64,000 nucleotides of DNA. Origin: Psococerastis gibbosa. Taxonomy: Eukaryota; Arthropoda; Insecta; Psocodea; Psocidae. Shown piece by piece: positions 11,877 to 21,707 of the stretch (position 1 is the first letter of the stretch; every line of letters starts with the position of its first letter). The notes under the pieces were generated by a model. The model worked only from the letters and a program-made list of their open reading frames with translations, ran no database searches and had not been told where the DNA came from. The stretch spans positions 17,199,464 through 17,263,463 of the forward strand of contig OZ020490.1 in assembly GCA_963971405.1 (NCBI GenBank). Reading direction: 5' to 3'. A program made the translations under genes and the position numbers.

Positions 11877-12580
11877 GAACAATAATATTTCGGGTGAGAA
11901 AATTCAAATTAACTGCGAAAGCTTGTATTTTTTCTATCAAGTCTGACAATTCTAATAAGGTTCGTGCATGTGGATCAAGAAATTAATTATTTTTTCCAAA
12001 ATAACTCAGGTCAGGCTTAACGAAACGTTTTTTGGAAAGTTCTCCCTTAATTCGTACTGGATACTATAGTATATTGAGGAAGTACAAAACATAAACAAAT
12101 GCGTGAACAAACCCATTGAGCGGGACTGAGCATATTTTTATCTATTCTTGGATGTAGCGGCCCTTAACAATCAGTCGGAACACTTACCTACCATAGTTAA
12201 GGAAATTGCATGGGTGTTCGGCATACTAAACAGCGTAAACTGAATTATGGTTGAGACTCGTTCGCGCTTGGTTCTGCACGGATGACCATCAAATCTCTCC
12301 ATTTCTTTTGTCATCTTAACCAGTGTGCCCCTTAATAACACTTTGCTCCCACCTAATACTTCCTAAACTATAGGTACCGCACTCTGGTACCTCTGCTGTT
12401 TAACTAAGCACTTCCGTGGTAATTTTACACTATTTTTGGTTCCTCGCTGTGCCTTGTTTATAAATAAATAAATAAATCGTTTAATTATTCAAGAAGTGTA
12501 CAATTACATAAATGAGGCAGTTTTACATTTGTAAAGGGGGATCCCAAAGGCCGGGTTCCCGTGCTTCCCCTTCAAATTCA

Positions 12581-13412
12581 AAAGAACCGGCCCGAGTTTA
12601 CTCGAACATGCTTTCCAATTTATCAACATTAGAAGATAGAGAAAATGAGTAATTTTATGGTAAATAATTTTCCTATGGTTAACTTTCGGATATATCGCGG
12701 GGGGGGGGGGGGGGGGGGGGGTTGTCTACCTGACGTCACTAGAGGTGAGATAAATTCTAGATAGGTCAGACCAACACATTATCACACAGCAATAATGGCA
12801 GGACACGCAATGCATTTGAGCGCGAATTTTCTATAATTTTTTGTACAAAACCAAATAGTTTTTTGGGAAAGCAACCTGTCCGGTTCCGTTACTCAATTTA
12901 ACACCTAAAACATGCCTGAAGGTAGAAATCATCGTAGAAAACTTATTTTATAGTCATTTTTCATTAAAATTTAGTTATTTTTATTTTTTTACCCGCAGAA
13001 GCAAACTATCAAGGGGCAAGCGACCCCCCGCATTTTTGTCATTATTAATAACGACTACAACATATGTGAATTTAAAAGAAATCGCTACTGCCGTTTTTGA
13101 GAAATAATTTTTTAGGCGTTTTTTGGAGTTTTTTGAGAATAAACCCCCCCCCCCCAAATTGAATTGGCCCAAAATAAAAAAAATGATCCCGAGGTATGAT
13201 TTTCGTAAACCTACATGCCAAATTTCAGAGTCGTTTGCCCGGAAAATCGATAAACAGACAGACAGACAGAGCGACAGACAGACATTTCGTAAAAAACCAC
13301 TTTTTTGGGTTCCTGGGACCTCAAAACGTGTAAATCCGTTGAAATCTCGGAATCGAAAATTTCGACCATCACAAAGCTTTCCTTATACTACGTATAAATT
13401 GGAAAGCAAAAA
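12581..13412 (+). repeat. Family A repeat, full-length copy (832 bp)
   Basis: Starts AAAGAACCGGCCCGAG and ends ATAAATTGGAAAGCAAAAAC. The terminal words ATGCTTTCCAATTTAT and ATAAATTGGAAAGC are imperfect inverted repeats. Internal landmarks are a G run of about 22 near 12700-12721, TGACGTCACT, a C run at 13143-13156, GACAGACAGACAGAG units near 13257, and TTTCGTAAAAAACCAC. Small open frames inside it are chance. It could be a non-autonomous DNA transposon or another non-coding element; it matches no named family I can recall. Confidence 0.8.
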
Positions 13413-13443
13413 CTAAACAAAATTAGCCTAAAAGAAACCTAAC

Positions 13444-13784
13444 CTTGACTTACTTGACTTGACTTAAGTTGGCGCTGTCAGCCCTGGGGGACTTTTGGCC
13501 GCATTCACAACACTACGCCACCGGATCCTGTCCTTCGCCAGATCACACCAATTATCGGCCCGAAGGCCAACTTCCTGTATATCTTCGTTTAGCTGGTCGC
13601 CATAGCGTCGTCTCGGACGCCCCAAAGGTCTTCTTCTGTTGGGACATGCCATCCATACTGCTTGTGCTGTTCTATCCGCTGGCATACGGACGACGTGTCC
13701 CATCCACTGGAGCCTTCTGCTTCGTAGTATTGGTGTGACGTCTGGCGAGCCGAAGAGTTGGTGGATTTCTTCGTTCGTTCGTAT
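13444..13784 (-). CDS. 3' end of an RTE-like LINE (C-terminus of ORF2), separated by an LTR element
   Basis: The minus strand carries the last ~105 codons of the LINE whose main part is at 21708-24569. The frame enters exactly at the GTAT target duplication (13781-13784), runs through the LINE C-terminal signature (MGHVVRMPADRTAQ, then RRPLGRPRRRYGDQ and RWRSVVNAAK) and stops at a TAA right next to the tail. The 3' UTR is essentially absent. The tail is an AAGTC-like repeat (complement of ACTTGACTTACTTGACTTGA) at 13444-13469. Compact LINEs with one main ORF and a simple-repeat tail fit the RTE group. Confidence 0.85.
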
Positions 13785-15020
13785 TGTAACGATTCAAATC
13801 GTACCTTTAATTAGAGTTGTGTAAACAACTCTCTTTTAACCATTTAGAAGAAATTACAATCCTTACAGGTAATTCTTACTCACATATAAATCATTTTTCC
13901 TTTGTTTATTTCGTTTATTTACATCGCCATTCTCCAACAATAATAATAATTATTTCCTCACAGACATTGTACCTTAAAAATTAAAGTAAAAGGCAGTGAA
14001 AATATATTCTTGAAAAATTCAATTATCTAGCAAACAATGTAATTATAAATTCTTGTTCAAATATTTTTTAGCCACTAAATTTTATCATATTTAAAGTAAG
14101 GGTTGCTCAGGGAAATCTGTCGAAAATTAAAAATTAAAATAATTGTAAAGTAGTCGACAGAGAGAGGCTGCGCTGTCGTCTGCATTCCGAAGGGTCTCTG
14201 GACAGGACATTTTTTAATAAAAATTACTAAAATGGAATTATCATATATAAATAATAAGAAATTATACGTAAGGTATGTAAAAAAAATCATTCTTATAAAT
14301 AGTAATTACAATTGTGTCGAAATTTAATACAGAAAGGTACTTTCACCGAAGATTTTTACTTGATTAATTAATGGAACACGTGGCATCGAAATTGTATCAC
14401 TAAATATTTTATATCATTAATTCTCTACGTCTAAATAGCCAATAGTACTAATCCATGTCACATATAATTACATAACTCTTCAGAAAAAAATAATAACACA
14501 TATTATGAACATTGTATTAGCAATTCTCTTACAGTAAACATGGCGCCTCCAGGTAGCATAGCTATAATATAAATTGTATATTTCAGAATGGAGGAGTGAG
14601 AGGAAAAGGGGTCTTCCCCCCCATAGGGGGCCTAGTGTGGTGAGATGTAACCCAAAATCCAGACCTAGTTGTGTTCGAAGGCCAATTGTAATCAACGTTA
14701 CTACATGTATGGGTTAATGTTATAATTATCTGAAGGATCGAAGGAGATTCCTTATTAAATGTCAGGTATACTATGCATAGTATAGGGGTTCTTTAATCTG
14801 TATCGTATGACAATATTTTGTTGATTCTAAAAATATAATCGCAGTTACATTCGCACAACTCCTGCCTTGATACTTATGACTACCTAGAACCTTGCAGACT
14901 TAGACGGTAAATAAAATTCCCACGGCATAGATTGAGCTAGTCGATGCACCGGCAAAACCTTAGCTAGGTTAGAACGGGAGTGCACGCCCGGATTTGCTTA
15001 AGCTAAGGGGAAGCCTTATA
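13785..15020 (+). repeat. 5' LTR of the Ty3/gypsy element
   Basis: Begins TGTAACGATTCAAATCG and ends GGAAGCCTTATA. It is 1,236 bp, the same as the 3' LTR, with a constant offset of 6,687 bases. AATAAA at 14910-14915 is a candidate polyadenylation signal. The end is not the usual CA, but the GTAT duplication supports these borders. Two 71-codon open frames inside it are repeated in the other LTR and show no domain. Confidence 0.93.
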
Positions 15021-15025
15021 AAAAG

Positions 15026-15043
15026 TGGCGCCCAACGTGGGGC
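15026..15043 (+). promoter_or_regulatory. Primer-binding site, tRNA-Lys(CUU) type
   Basis: TGGCGCCCAACGTGGGGC lies 5 nt after the LTR. It is the complement of the last 18 nt (with CCA) of animal tRNA-Lys(CUU), the primer type also used by lentiviruses such as visna and by foamy viruses. It would prime minus-strand DNA synthesis. Confidence 0.85.
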
Positions 15044-15458
15044 CAGTGGAGATGTTATCTCCCATGCTCCAAAAATTAGTGGCGCTTGCTACAAGTTATG
15101 GGTTTCTGGGGTTGTTGTCCTCGATTGACAATAATTAGCCTTGTGCTTGAGTCAAATTATTTGTATTAAAGTTGGTGTGTTTTATGTCTTTCGAATTGGC
15201 CTTCGAAATGGGTTTCCCAAGAATTTAAGTATTAAAGTAATGTTTCGTCCGCACGTTTCGGCCGAAGTGGGGGGGTATGACTCCAAAATTTAATGAAAAT
15301 TATCAGTTTAGTTGTTTGTTCTCTATATAAGAGAATTGTAGTGTGGTAAACATACATTACGATATATATATGATTATTCATATTATAGTATATTGTTATG
15401 ATATAGGTTGGCTTACCTTAAAAGAGTCTGGCGCCCTTAATACAAAATTAAGCACCTT

Positions 15459-16763
15459 ATGAAAAATTTTTATAGTATTCTTCAACAATTGAGTAATGAT
15501 GAATTAGAATTTATAGGTACGTCTGAAGGTGTTCTTTTCCCTACAAGTGATAGAAAGTCGCTTCTAAAAATTTTACGTACGTATTTTGAGGTAAATGTTC
15601 AGAAACAATTTCTTGTGTTTTCATTGCATCAAAAGAAATTATTGACGATGTCTGCTCCTACTACGCCGGTGACGACTGTTCCTACAACGTCAACGTCTTC
15701 GCTTACGCAGACATCGCCAGTTGTTCCTGTCGCAGTCACTGCGGCACTGCCAGCTGCATCTGTTACCGCACCAGCATCAGGAGGGATTGTTCCAGTTCCC
15801 ATATCGTCGTTGCAACAGAACGTCGCGTACGCGCAGCCTGCTGTCACGACGACTTCGGGACTCCTTCCTTCTATTGCGATGCCTACGATACCAGGTGTTC
15901 TTCCACATTCTAACAATCCACAGTCAACTTCCACTGTGTTCTTAGGTATGCCTCCGGTGAAGGCTCCGGCTCAGCAGCAAACTTCGCGTCATCTCATAGA
16001 TGAGTTTGTTCTACAGGCTTCGAAGAGAGATATAAGCTTTGACGGTTCGGACCCCACTAAGATAATGTCTTTCTTAAAGTCCATTACCCGGCTTTTGGGT
16101 AGGTATCACCTTACGGATGCCGACCTCCTCCAGGCCTTGCCGGACTTGCTGGAAGGCACCGCCTTGAGATTTTTTGAAGCTCGCCTTTCACGGGTACAAA
16201 CGTGGCAAGAAGTTTGTGACCGACTGATAGCCAACTATCACCCGGCGACATACCAGGACACGCTTCTGGAAGAGATGACGGCGCGTAGACAGGGGTTGCA
16301 GGAGCCTCCTGAACAATTCATCTCTTCAGTAATATTGATGAATGCGGATCTGTCAGTACAGTTCTCCGATACTCAACTCGCAGAGTTTATTCGAAGGAGA
16401 CTGAATCCAACGTACCTTCAGCGTATTGATAGTAGAAGGGTAATGGATCTAGACACCCTCGAAAATGAATGTAATCGTGTTTCTATTGAGTTAGAAATAA
16501 TTAGCAAGTACCAGGCGCCGTCGGTAGCAGTACTGCAACATCCATTGTACGGCGTTCCTCAGCCACCTGCACCAGTTCGGCATGTGTCTTCATTAGCGGT
16601 CGCTACAACGGTAAATACAGCTGCAGCTGCTACAGCGACGACTAAGAAGAAAAAGAAAAATTCTGGTAACAATCAGTCCGTGGATTTAAGTAATCAATTG
16701 GCAGTTTTAACAAATTTGCTCAGTGATGTCCTAGCGACTAGGCCGCCACCACAGGGAAACTAA
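15459..16763 (+). CDS. gag: Gag polyprotein of the Ty3/gypsy element
   Basis: A 434-codon frame starting at ATG 15459 after a 438-nt leader that holds the primer site. Residues ~60-170 are a Thr/Ser/Pro/Ala-rich linker. Residues ~185-345 have the features of a retrotransposon capsid: FDGSDPTKIMSFLKS, then ALPDLLEGTALRFFEARL, and a region with QGLQEPPEQF. The C-terminus has a TKKKKKNSG basic run but no CCHC zinc knuckle, so nucleic-acid binding probably relies on the lysines. The frame ends at TAA 16761-16763 directly after the heptamer GGGAAAC. It is expected to form the particle shell in the cytoplasm. There are no internal stops. Confidence 0.92.
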   Translation: MKNFYSILQQLSNDELEFIGTSEGVLFPTSDRKSLLKILRTYFEVNVQKQFLVFSLHQKKLLTMSAPTTPVTTVPTTSTSSLTQTSPVVPVAVTAALPAASVTAPASGGIVPVPISSLQQNVAYAQPAVTTTSGLLPSIAMPTIPGVLPHSNNPQSTSTVFLGMPPVKAPAQQQTSRHLIDEFVLQASKRDISFDGSDPTKIMSFLKSITRLLGRYHLTDADLLQALPDLLEGTALRFFEARLSRVQTWQEVCDRLIANYHPATYQDTLLEEMTARRQGLQEPPEQFISSVILMNADLSVQFSDTQLAEFIRRRLNPTYLQRIDSRRVMDLDTLENECNRVSIELEIISKYQAPSVAVLQHPLYGVPQPPAPVRHVSSLAVATTVNTAAAATATTKKKKKNSGNNQSVDLSNQLAVLTNLLSDVLATRPPPQGN

Positions 16764-17656
16764 GCAGCCACTCTCTATTGCCGGTCAAGGGGGGTGGGAG
16801 CTTTAAAAATATTGGACTGGCCAAAAGAAATTCTCGAATTTTTTGTGAAGTGTCAATTGGTGGGATTATGGGGTCGGGATTGGTTGATACTGGAAGTTCA
16901 GTAACCTTGCTTGATGCCATTCATATACCTACCTTAATTGAAGAAGGGTTTAATATAAAAAATGATTCGGTTGATGTGGAAGTAGCGGATGGTTCTTCTA
17001 CCCGAACTGTGGGTTATGTAGAATTACCTTGTACCTTAAATGGGAGTAAGTGGCGGACAATTGTCCATTTCTTAGAAAATTTGCCTTATTTTGCAGTAAT
17101 AGGCATGGATAGCCTGGCTGCACTAAACGCTGTAATAAAACCCCGCCAGGGGACATTAGAGATAAACCAAAAAAGTATTCATTGCGCACCGGTCGAATTG
17201 GCAGAGGGCGTGTTTTTAGGAAATCCAATTCCACTTAATTCAACGAATGGGGTGGATATTTCAGAAGAAGGGTATGGGGCAGAATTATCTGACGACATCT
17301 TACCGGATGACCCCGACTACTCCCTGGGTACTCCCTTGGTTGATTTGCATCCCGATCTTAACTCAGGTCAAATCCACCAATTTAAGCAATATTTATCTAT
17401 GTGGCAGGCCCGCTTTGCTAAACTTAAGGGTCGTAATACTAAATATTTTTTCAAATTATTTGTAGAGAAATCGACACCGCCGGTTCATGTTAGACCGATT
17501 CCATTGGCCCCAGATAAAGCGAAACTCGCACGGGAAGAAATTCAGAGACTATTAGATGAAGGAATAATCGAACGAAATATTACTTCAGACTGGGCTTCGC
17601 AAGCCTTTCTTGTTCCAAAAAAAAACGGGACAGCATCGGTTAGTCGTGAATTTTAA
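16742..17656 (+). CDS. pol: Pol, first part: protease and start of reverse transcriptase
   Basis: Open from 16742 in the -1 frame relative to gag, so it needs no start codon of its own. The aspartic protease has the active-site motif LVDTGSSVTLLDA (near 16880) and a later IGMDSLA segment. The reverse-transcriptase N-terminus follows, with the conserved PIPLAPDKAKLAREEIQRLL and the linker LLDEGIIERNITSDWASQAF. The frame runs into an A9 tract (17617-17625) at the LVPKKNG motif, goes off-frame and stops at 17654-17656. The remaining pol continues in the +1 frame from 17610. In related elements this motif lies inside one continuous RT domain, so the break looks like a one-base insertion in the A run rather than a programmed site. 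Confidence 0.88.
   Translation, partial: AATTGKLSSHSLLPVKGGGSFKNIGLAKRNSRIFCEVSIGGIMGSGLVDTGSSVTLLDAIHIPTLIEEGFNIKNDSVDVEVADGSSTRTVGYVELPCTLNGSKWRTIVHFLENLPYFAVIGMDSLAALNAVIKPRQGTLEINQKSIHCAPVELAEGVFLGNPIPLNSTNGVDISEEGYGAELSDDILPDDPDYSLGTPLVDLHPDLNSGQIHQFKQYLSMWQARFAKLKGRNTKYFFKLFVEKSTPPVHVRPIPLAPDKAKLAREEIQRLLDEGIIERNITSDWASQAFLVPKKNGTASVSREF
16754..16797 (+). promoter_or_regulatory. -1 ribosomal frameshift signal at the gag-pol junction
   Basis: G GGA AAC (16754-16760, in the gag frame) matches the X XXY YYZ slippery rule and sits directly before the gag TAA. After a 7-nt spacer, CCACTCTCT (16768-16776) can pair with GGGGGGTGG (16789-16797): nine pairs, three of them G-U, around a 12-nt loop. 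The protease frame is -1 to gag and open from 16742, so slippage would fuse gag to pol. GGGAAAC is an established retroviral slippery site (FIV, visna). Confidence 0.8.
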
Positions 17657-20033
17657 AAAATTAAATCAAGTGGCGAAAGGATTAGGTGCGGGATTTCCGT
17701 TACCGCGTGTCGATTTTATATTATCCTCATTGGCTAATGGCCATTATATTTCAACCATTGACTTATGTCAGGGTTTTCATTTATTTCCTGTCTCCGCCGA
17801 CTCTAAGGAGTATTTAACGTTTACTGTTCAAGGATCTGGCAAATTTACTTACAATTATTTACCTTTCGGGTTGTCGTCTGCGCCCACATTTTTTCAAGCT
17901 ACAATGGAAAGAATTTTAGCTCCTATGATAGAAGAGGGATTACTTCATGTCTATATTGATGATATTATTTTAGTCACAAGCGACTATTCAAGTCATTTGA
18001 AAGCCTTATCGCGTCTCTTTGCGATTCTCGAATCTGAAAACTTGAAAATAAATTTTTCAAAATCAAAGTTTTTGAAGAAACACACTGAGTTTTTGGGGTT
18101 TAAAATTGGCGGGGGTGTACAACAAGTTTCCCCAGCTAAGATTAACGCGGTTGAGAATTTTCCTAGACCTACCACATTAAAAAAATTGCGGGGTTTTCTT
18201 TCCTTACTCTCGTGGCTGCGAAAATTTATACCGAGCCTTTCCTCTCGGGCAGCACCGTTGAACGACATGTTAAAGAAGGATGTACCCTTCGAATGGACAG
18301 TGGAGAGACTGGCAGCTTTCGACGATCTACGATCGTGTCTTACCAAACCTCCTGTACTACATTGTCCAATCTTCGATAGTGAAGAAGACGAGAATACGAG
18401 CTTTCATATATGGACCGATGGGTCATTGACTGGGATAGGTGGCCTTCTTATGCAGTCAGTACGGGGAGAGGATAGACTTATTGCCTATACAAGTCGCTCG
18501 TTACGCCCGGAAGAACGCAGATATACTACAATGGAAATTGAACTCCTCGCCGTATTACATTGTATAGAAAAGTGGAGAAATTTCATAGTTGGGAGAGGGA
18601 CCACTCTCGTCCACACAGACAACCGCAGCATTTCATTCCTTCATAGTCTGTCACCTACCTCTGGTAGACTGGCACGCTGGACTACTAAGTTGAATTCTTA
18701 TGATTTAAAAATCGTGCATACACCCGGAAAGTTGAACTCGGCGGCAGACGCTCTCTCCAGAGCTCCAGCGGTTGCTTCTCTTACGTTAGGGCAAATGACA
18801 GATTTTACAACCTCTAAAGATCCTTGGTATCTAGGGTTAATGAATAAAGTGGTAAATAATCCGGATAGTTATCCGTTATTTAAAGTTGTTGATGACCATT
18901 TGGTCAAATATGTAAAAGATCCAGTCACGGGAAATTTTTCTTATAAACATGTTGTACCTACTGATTTTAGATCAGATATTTTAAATAAATTTCATGCCGA
19001 TCACTCAAGTGGTCATTTGGGAATCACAAAAACCTTTCATAAAATAAATTCTCGTTTTTTTATACCAGCTTGTAAGAAGTTAGTTTCTAAGTATGTTTTG
19101 TCCTGCAAAGATTGTCAGGCTTTTAAGCCGTCCAAGAAAGGTCCAGTGGGTCTCATGATCCCGAAGGAAGCTTCTATTACGCCTAATAAAATTTTTTCTG
19201 TTGATACCATTGGTCCCTTACCGTCTTCGCACCGTCGAAAAAAGTATATTTTTGTTGCAGTAGACTACGCAACTAAGCTAGTCTTCACTAGAGCGTTAAC
19301 TAATGCAACAGCGTCTTCTGTCGTAGACGCTTTTAGGTCTATGTGCCTTGATAAGGGGTTTCCGAATCTGGTTTATTCGGATAACGCCACGATTTTTGCG
19401 GGAAAGGAATGGAGAAAATTTTGTGACGATCATTTTATTAAATGCAATTTTATTCCAAAGTATGATCCCCGAACGAATCCTGCTGAAAGGTATAACCAGA
19501 CTCTAAAAACGTCATTGTCAATATTTGCTCAACAGGATTCGCGCGACTGGGACCTGCATTTGGGATATATTACCTTTGCCATTAACACAAGTAGAAATGA
19601 TGTCACGAAGTTCACTCCATTTCGGCTGGCTCATGGGATAGAGGCGCGCAGCCCCTTTGAACTGGCGTGCCCTATTACCACGAGCCAAGCCACTCCTTTC
19701 GATCCCGCGGGTTTTATGGGAACACTTAACGGGGAAATGGGGTTAATTTGGGATAGAGTAAAGCAAAATGTCAAGAAGGCAAGTGCGTCTCAGGCACACA
19801 ATTACAATTTGCGTCGACGCCCTTGGACTCCAAAGACTGGAGACCTTGTATTCAGAAAAAATTTCGCTAAATCGGTAGCAGCTAATTATGTAGCCCAGTC
19901 TTTGGAGCCCAAGTGGCTAGGGCCATGTATTGTGGGGGACATTTATTCTGATACGCAAATTCAGCTTTTAGATATAAGGAGGAAGGATTTGGGTCGGTGG
20001 TCCGTCACAAACATCAAGCCATTTTTAGAATGA
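17610..20033 (+). CDS. pol: Pol, second part: reverse transcriptase, RNase H, integrase
   Basis: An open frame of 807 codons continuing pol after the A9 frame break; its first codon is not a real start. Reverse transcriptase: catalytic Asp in STIDLCQGF (~51) and YIDD at 115-118. RNase H: WTDGSLTG (~267), MEIELLAVLHCIEKW, then HTPGKLNSAADALSR. Integrase: an HHCC zinc finger (HADHSSGHLG ~461, CKDC ~498), then D-D-E residues in SVDTIGPLP (~530), YSDNAT (~588) and NPAERYNQ (~623). A GPY/F-like module (WLGPCIVGD, ~768) sits near the C-terminus. It would copy the element RNA into DNA and insert it. All core catalytic residues appear present; no envelope gene follows. Confidence 0.93.
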   Translation: MFQKKTGQHRLVVNFKKLNQVAKGLGAGFPLPRVDFILSSLANGHYISTIDLCQGFHLFPVSADSKEYLTFTVQGSGKFTYNYLPFGLSSAPTFFQATMERILAPMIEEGLLHVYIDDIILVTSDYSSHLKALSRLFAILESENLKINFSKSKFLKKHTEFLGFKIGGGVQQVSPAKINAVENFPRPTTLKKLRGFLSLLSWLRKFIPSLSSRAAPLNDMLKKDVPFEWTVERLAAFDDLRSCLTKPPVLHCPIFDSEEDENTSFHIWTDGSLTGIGGLLMQSVRGEDRLIAYTSRSLRPEERRYTTMEIELLAVLHCIEKWRNFIVGRGTTLVHTDNRSISFLHSLSPTSGRLARWTTKLNSYDLKIVHTPGKLNSAADALSRAPAVASLTLGQMTDFTTSKDPWYLGLMNKVVNNPDSYPLFKVVDDHLVKYVKDPVTGNFSYKHVVPTDFRSDILNKFHADHSSGHLGITKTFHKINSRFFIPACKKLVSKYVLSCKDCQAFKPSKKGPVGLMIPKEASITPNKIFSVDTIGPLPSSHRRKKYIFVAVDYATKLVFTRALTNATASSVVDAFRSMCLDKGFPNLVYSDNATIFAGKEWRKFCDDHFIKCNFIPKYDPRTNPAERYNQTLKTSLSIFAQQDSRDWDLHLGYITFAINTSRNDVTKFTPFRLAHGIEARSPFELACPITTSQATPFDPAGFMGTLNGEMGLIWDRVKQNVKKASASQAHNYNLRRRPWTPKTGDLVFRKNFAKSVAANYVAQSLEPKWLGPCIVGDIYSDTQIQLLDIRRKDLGRWSVTNIKPFLE

Positions 20034-20471
20034 TCAGGGTTATAATAACTTGCTTCTTCCTTTTTATTGTGGCTGGAGTGTGCAACGTAGTAGTAGCGAG
20101 GGAGAGTAAACATTTTGTGTGTGGAGTTATATGTTAATTGTATAGCTGCGCCTATGGTACTTTACTATTTTTGATTGACTTCCTCTTTGGTTGAGCTAGA
20201 CACAGTATTGCTCAAGTTGCCGTCTGACGATGGCCTTTTCCTATAGACTTTGTCGTTGTGAATCTGTTTGGATTGTAGCCTTTCTTCTGGTGGATTTTCA
20301 TGCTTCTCGATAAGTTGACTGCTCTTGGGGTTTTCTGTTCTCGTTGGGTGAGGGTGGATAGCCGTGGGCTTTTTATGGAGTCACCGCCCTAAGGCTGTAA
20401 CTAATTTTTTTATATATAACGACGACGGTTGTTCATATTTAAAAAAAAAAAAAAAGGGAGCAAGGGGATAT
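20034..20471 (+). other. Element 3' untranslated region with polypurine tract
   Basis: No envelope-like frame. It ends in an A-rich then G-rich purine run (about 20441-20468: A15, GGGAGCAAGGGGA) just upstream of the 3' LTR. This is the expected primer site for plus-strand DNA synthesis. Confidence 0.8.
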
Positions 20472-21707
20472 TGTAACGATTCAAATCGTACCTTTAATTA
20501 GAGTTGTGTAAACAACTCTCTTTTAACCATTTAGAAGAAATTACAATCCTTACAGGTAATTCTTACTCACATATAAATCATTTTTCCTTTGTTTATTTCG
20601 TTTATTTACATCGCCATTCTCCAACAATAATAATAATTATTTCCTCACAGACATTGTACCTTAAAAATTAAAGTAAAAGGCAGTGAAAATATATTCTTGA
20701 AAAATTCAATTATCTAGCAAACAATGTAATTATAAATTCTTGTTCAAATATTTTTTAGCCACTAAATTTTATCATATTTAAAGTAAGGGTTGCTCAGGGA
20801 AATCTGTCGAAAATTAAAAATTAAAATAATTGTAAAGTAGTCGACAGAGAGAGGCTGCGCTGTCGTCTGCATTCCGAAGGGTCTCTGGACAGGACATTTT
20901 TTAATAAAAATTACTAAAATGGAATTATCATATATAAATAATAAGAAATTATACGTAAGGTATGTAAAAAAAATCATTCTTATAAATAGTAATTACAATT
21001 GTGTCGAAATTTAATACAGAAAGGTACTTTCACCGAAGATTTTTACTTGATTAATTAATGGAACACGTGGCATCGAAATTGTATCACTAAATATTTTATA
21101 TCATTAATTCTCTACGTCTAAATAGCCAATAGTACTAATCCATGTCACATATAATTACATAACTCTTCAGAAAAAAATAATAACACATATTATGAACATT
21201 GTATTAGCAATTCTCTTACAGTAAACATGGCGCCTCCAGGTAGCATAGCTATAATATAAATTGTATATTTCAGAATGGAGGAGTGAGAGGAAAAGGGGTC
21301 TTCCCCCCCATAGGGGGCCTAGTGTGGTGAGATGTAACCCAAAATCCAGACCTAGTTGTGTTCGAAGGCCAATTGTAATCAACGTTACTACATGTATGGG
21401 TTAATGTTATAATTATCTGAAGGATCGAAGGAGATTCCTTATTAAATGTCAGGTATACTATGCATAGTATAGGGGTTCTTTAATCTGTATCGTATGACAA
21501 TATTTTGTTGATTCTAAAAATATAATCGCAGTTACATTCGCACAACTCCTGCCTTGATACTTATGACTACCTAGAACCTTGCAGACTTAGACGGTAAATA
21601 AAATTCCCACGGCATAGATTGAGCTAGTCGATGCACCGGCAAAACCTTAGCTAGGTTAGAACGGGAGTGCACGCCCGGATTTGCTTAAGCTAAGGGGAAG
21701 CCTTATA
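20472..21707 (+). repeat. 3' LTR of the Ty3/gypsy element
   Basis: Matches the 5' LTR base for base as far as I can compare by eye, with the same length of 1,236 bp. The candidate polyadenylation signal is at 21597-21602. The second GTAT duplication follows at 21708-21711. Confidence 0.93.

Larger units (their letters stand above)
13785..21707 (+). mobile_element. Ty3/gypsy LTR retrotransposon, 7,923 bp, possibly Osvaldo-like
   Basis: Complete element with two 1,236-bp LTRs, flanked by a 4-bp target duplication, GTAT (13781-13784 and 21708-21711). Order: LTR, primer site, gag, protease, reverse transcriptase, RNase H, integrase, polypurine tract, LTR. RT-RNaseH-IN order defines Ty3/gypsy (Metaviridae). 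There is no envelope frame between pol and the 3' LTR. Long LTRs, a tRNA-Lys primer site, gag without a zinc knuckle and a 4-bp duplication recall the Osvaldo/Ulysses group; that placement is inference. The LTRs look identical by eye, which means a recent insertion. Pol carries one frame break in an A9 run, so this copy as written is probably not autonomous unless the base is an assembly error. Confidence 0.95.

Noticed and set aside
12690-12722. Poly-G tract as a functional G-quadruplex
   Set aside because: The run length varies widely between family A copies and is absent in one, so it looks like slippage at a repeat; function cannot be argued from sequence alone.
13123-13416. Frame containing a DRQ-repeat peptide
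   Set aside because: Produced by CAGA units in family A; the frame is not kept in other copies.
14075-14695. Two 71-codon frames in the LTR (repeated at 20762-21382)
   Set aside because: They recur only because the LTR is duplicated; no domain or start context.
20034-20471. Envelope gene of the LTR element
   Set aside because: The space before the 3' LTR is under 450 bp and has no open frame with a signal peptide or membrane segment.
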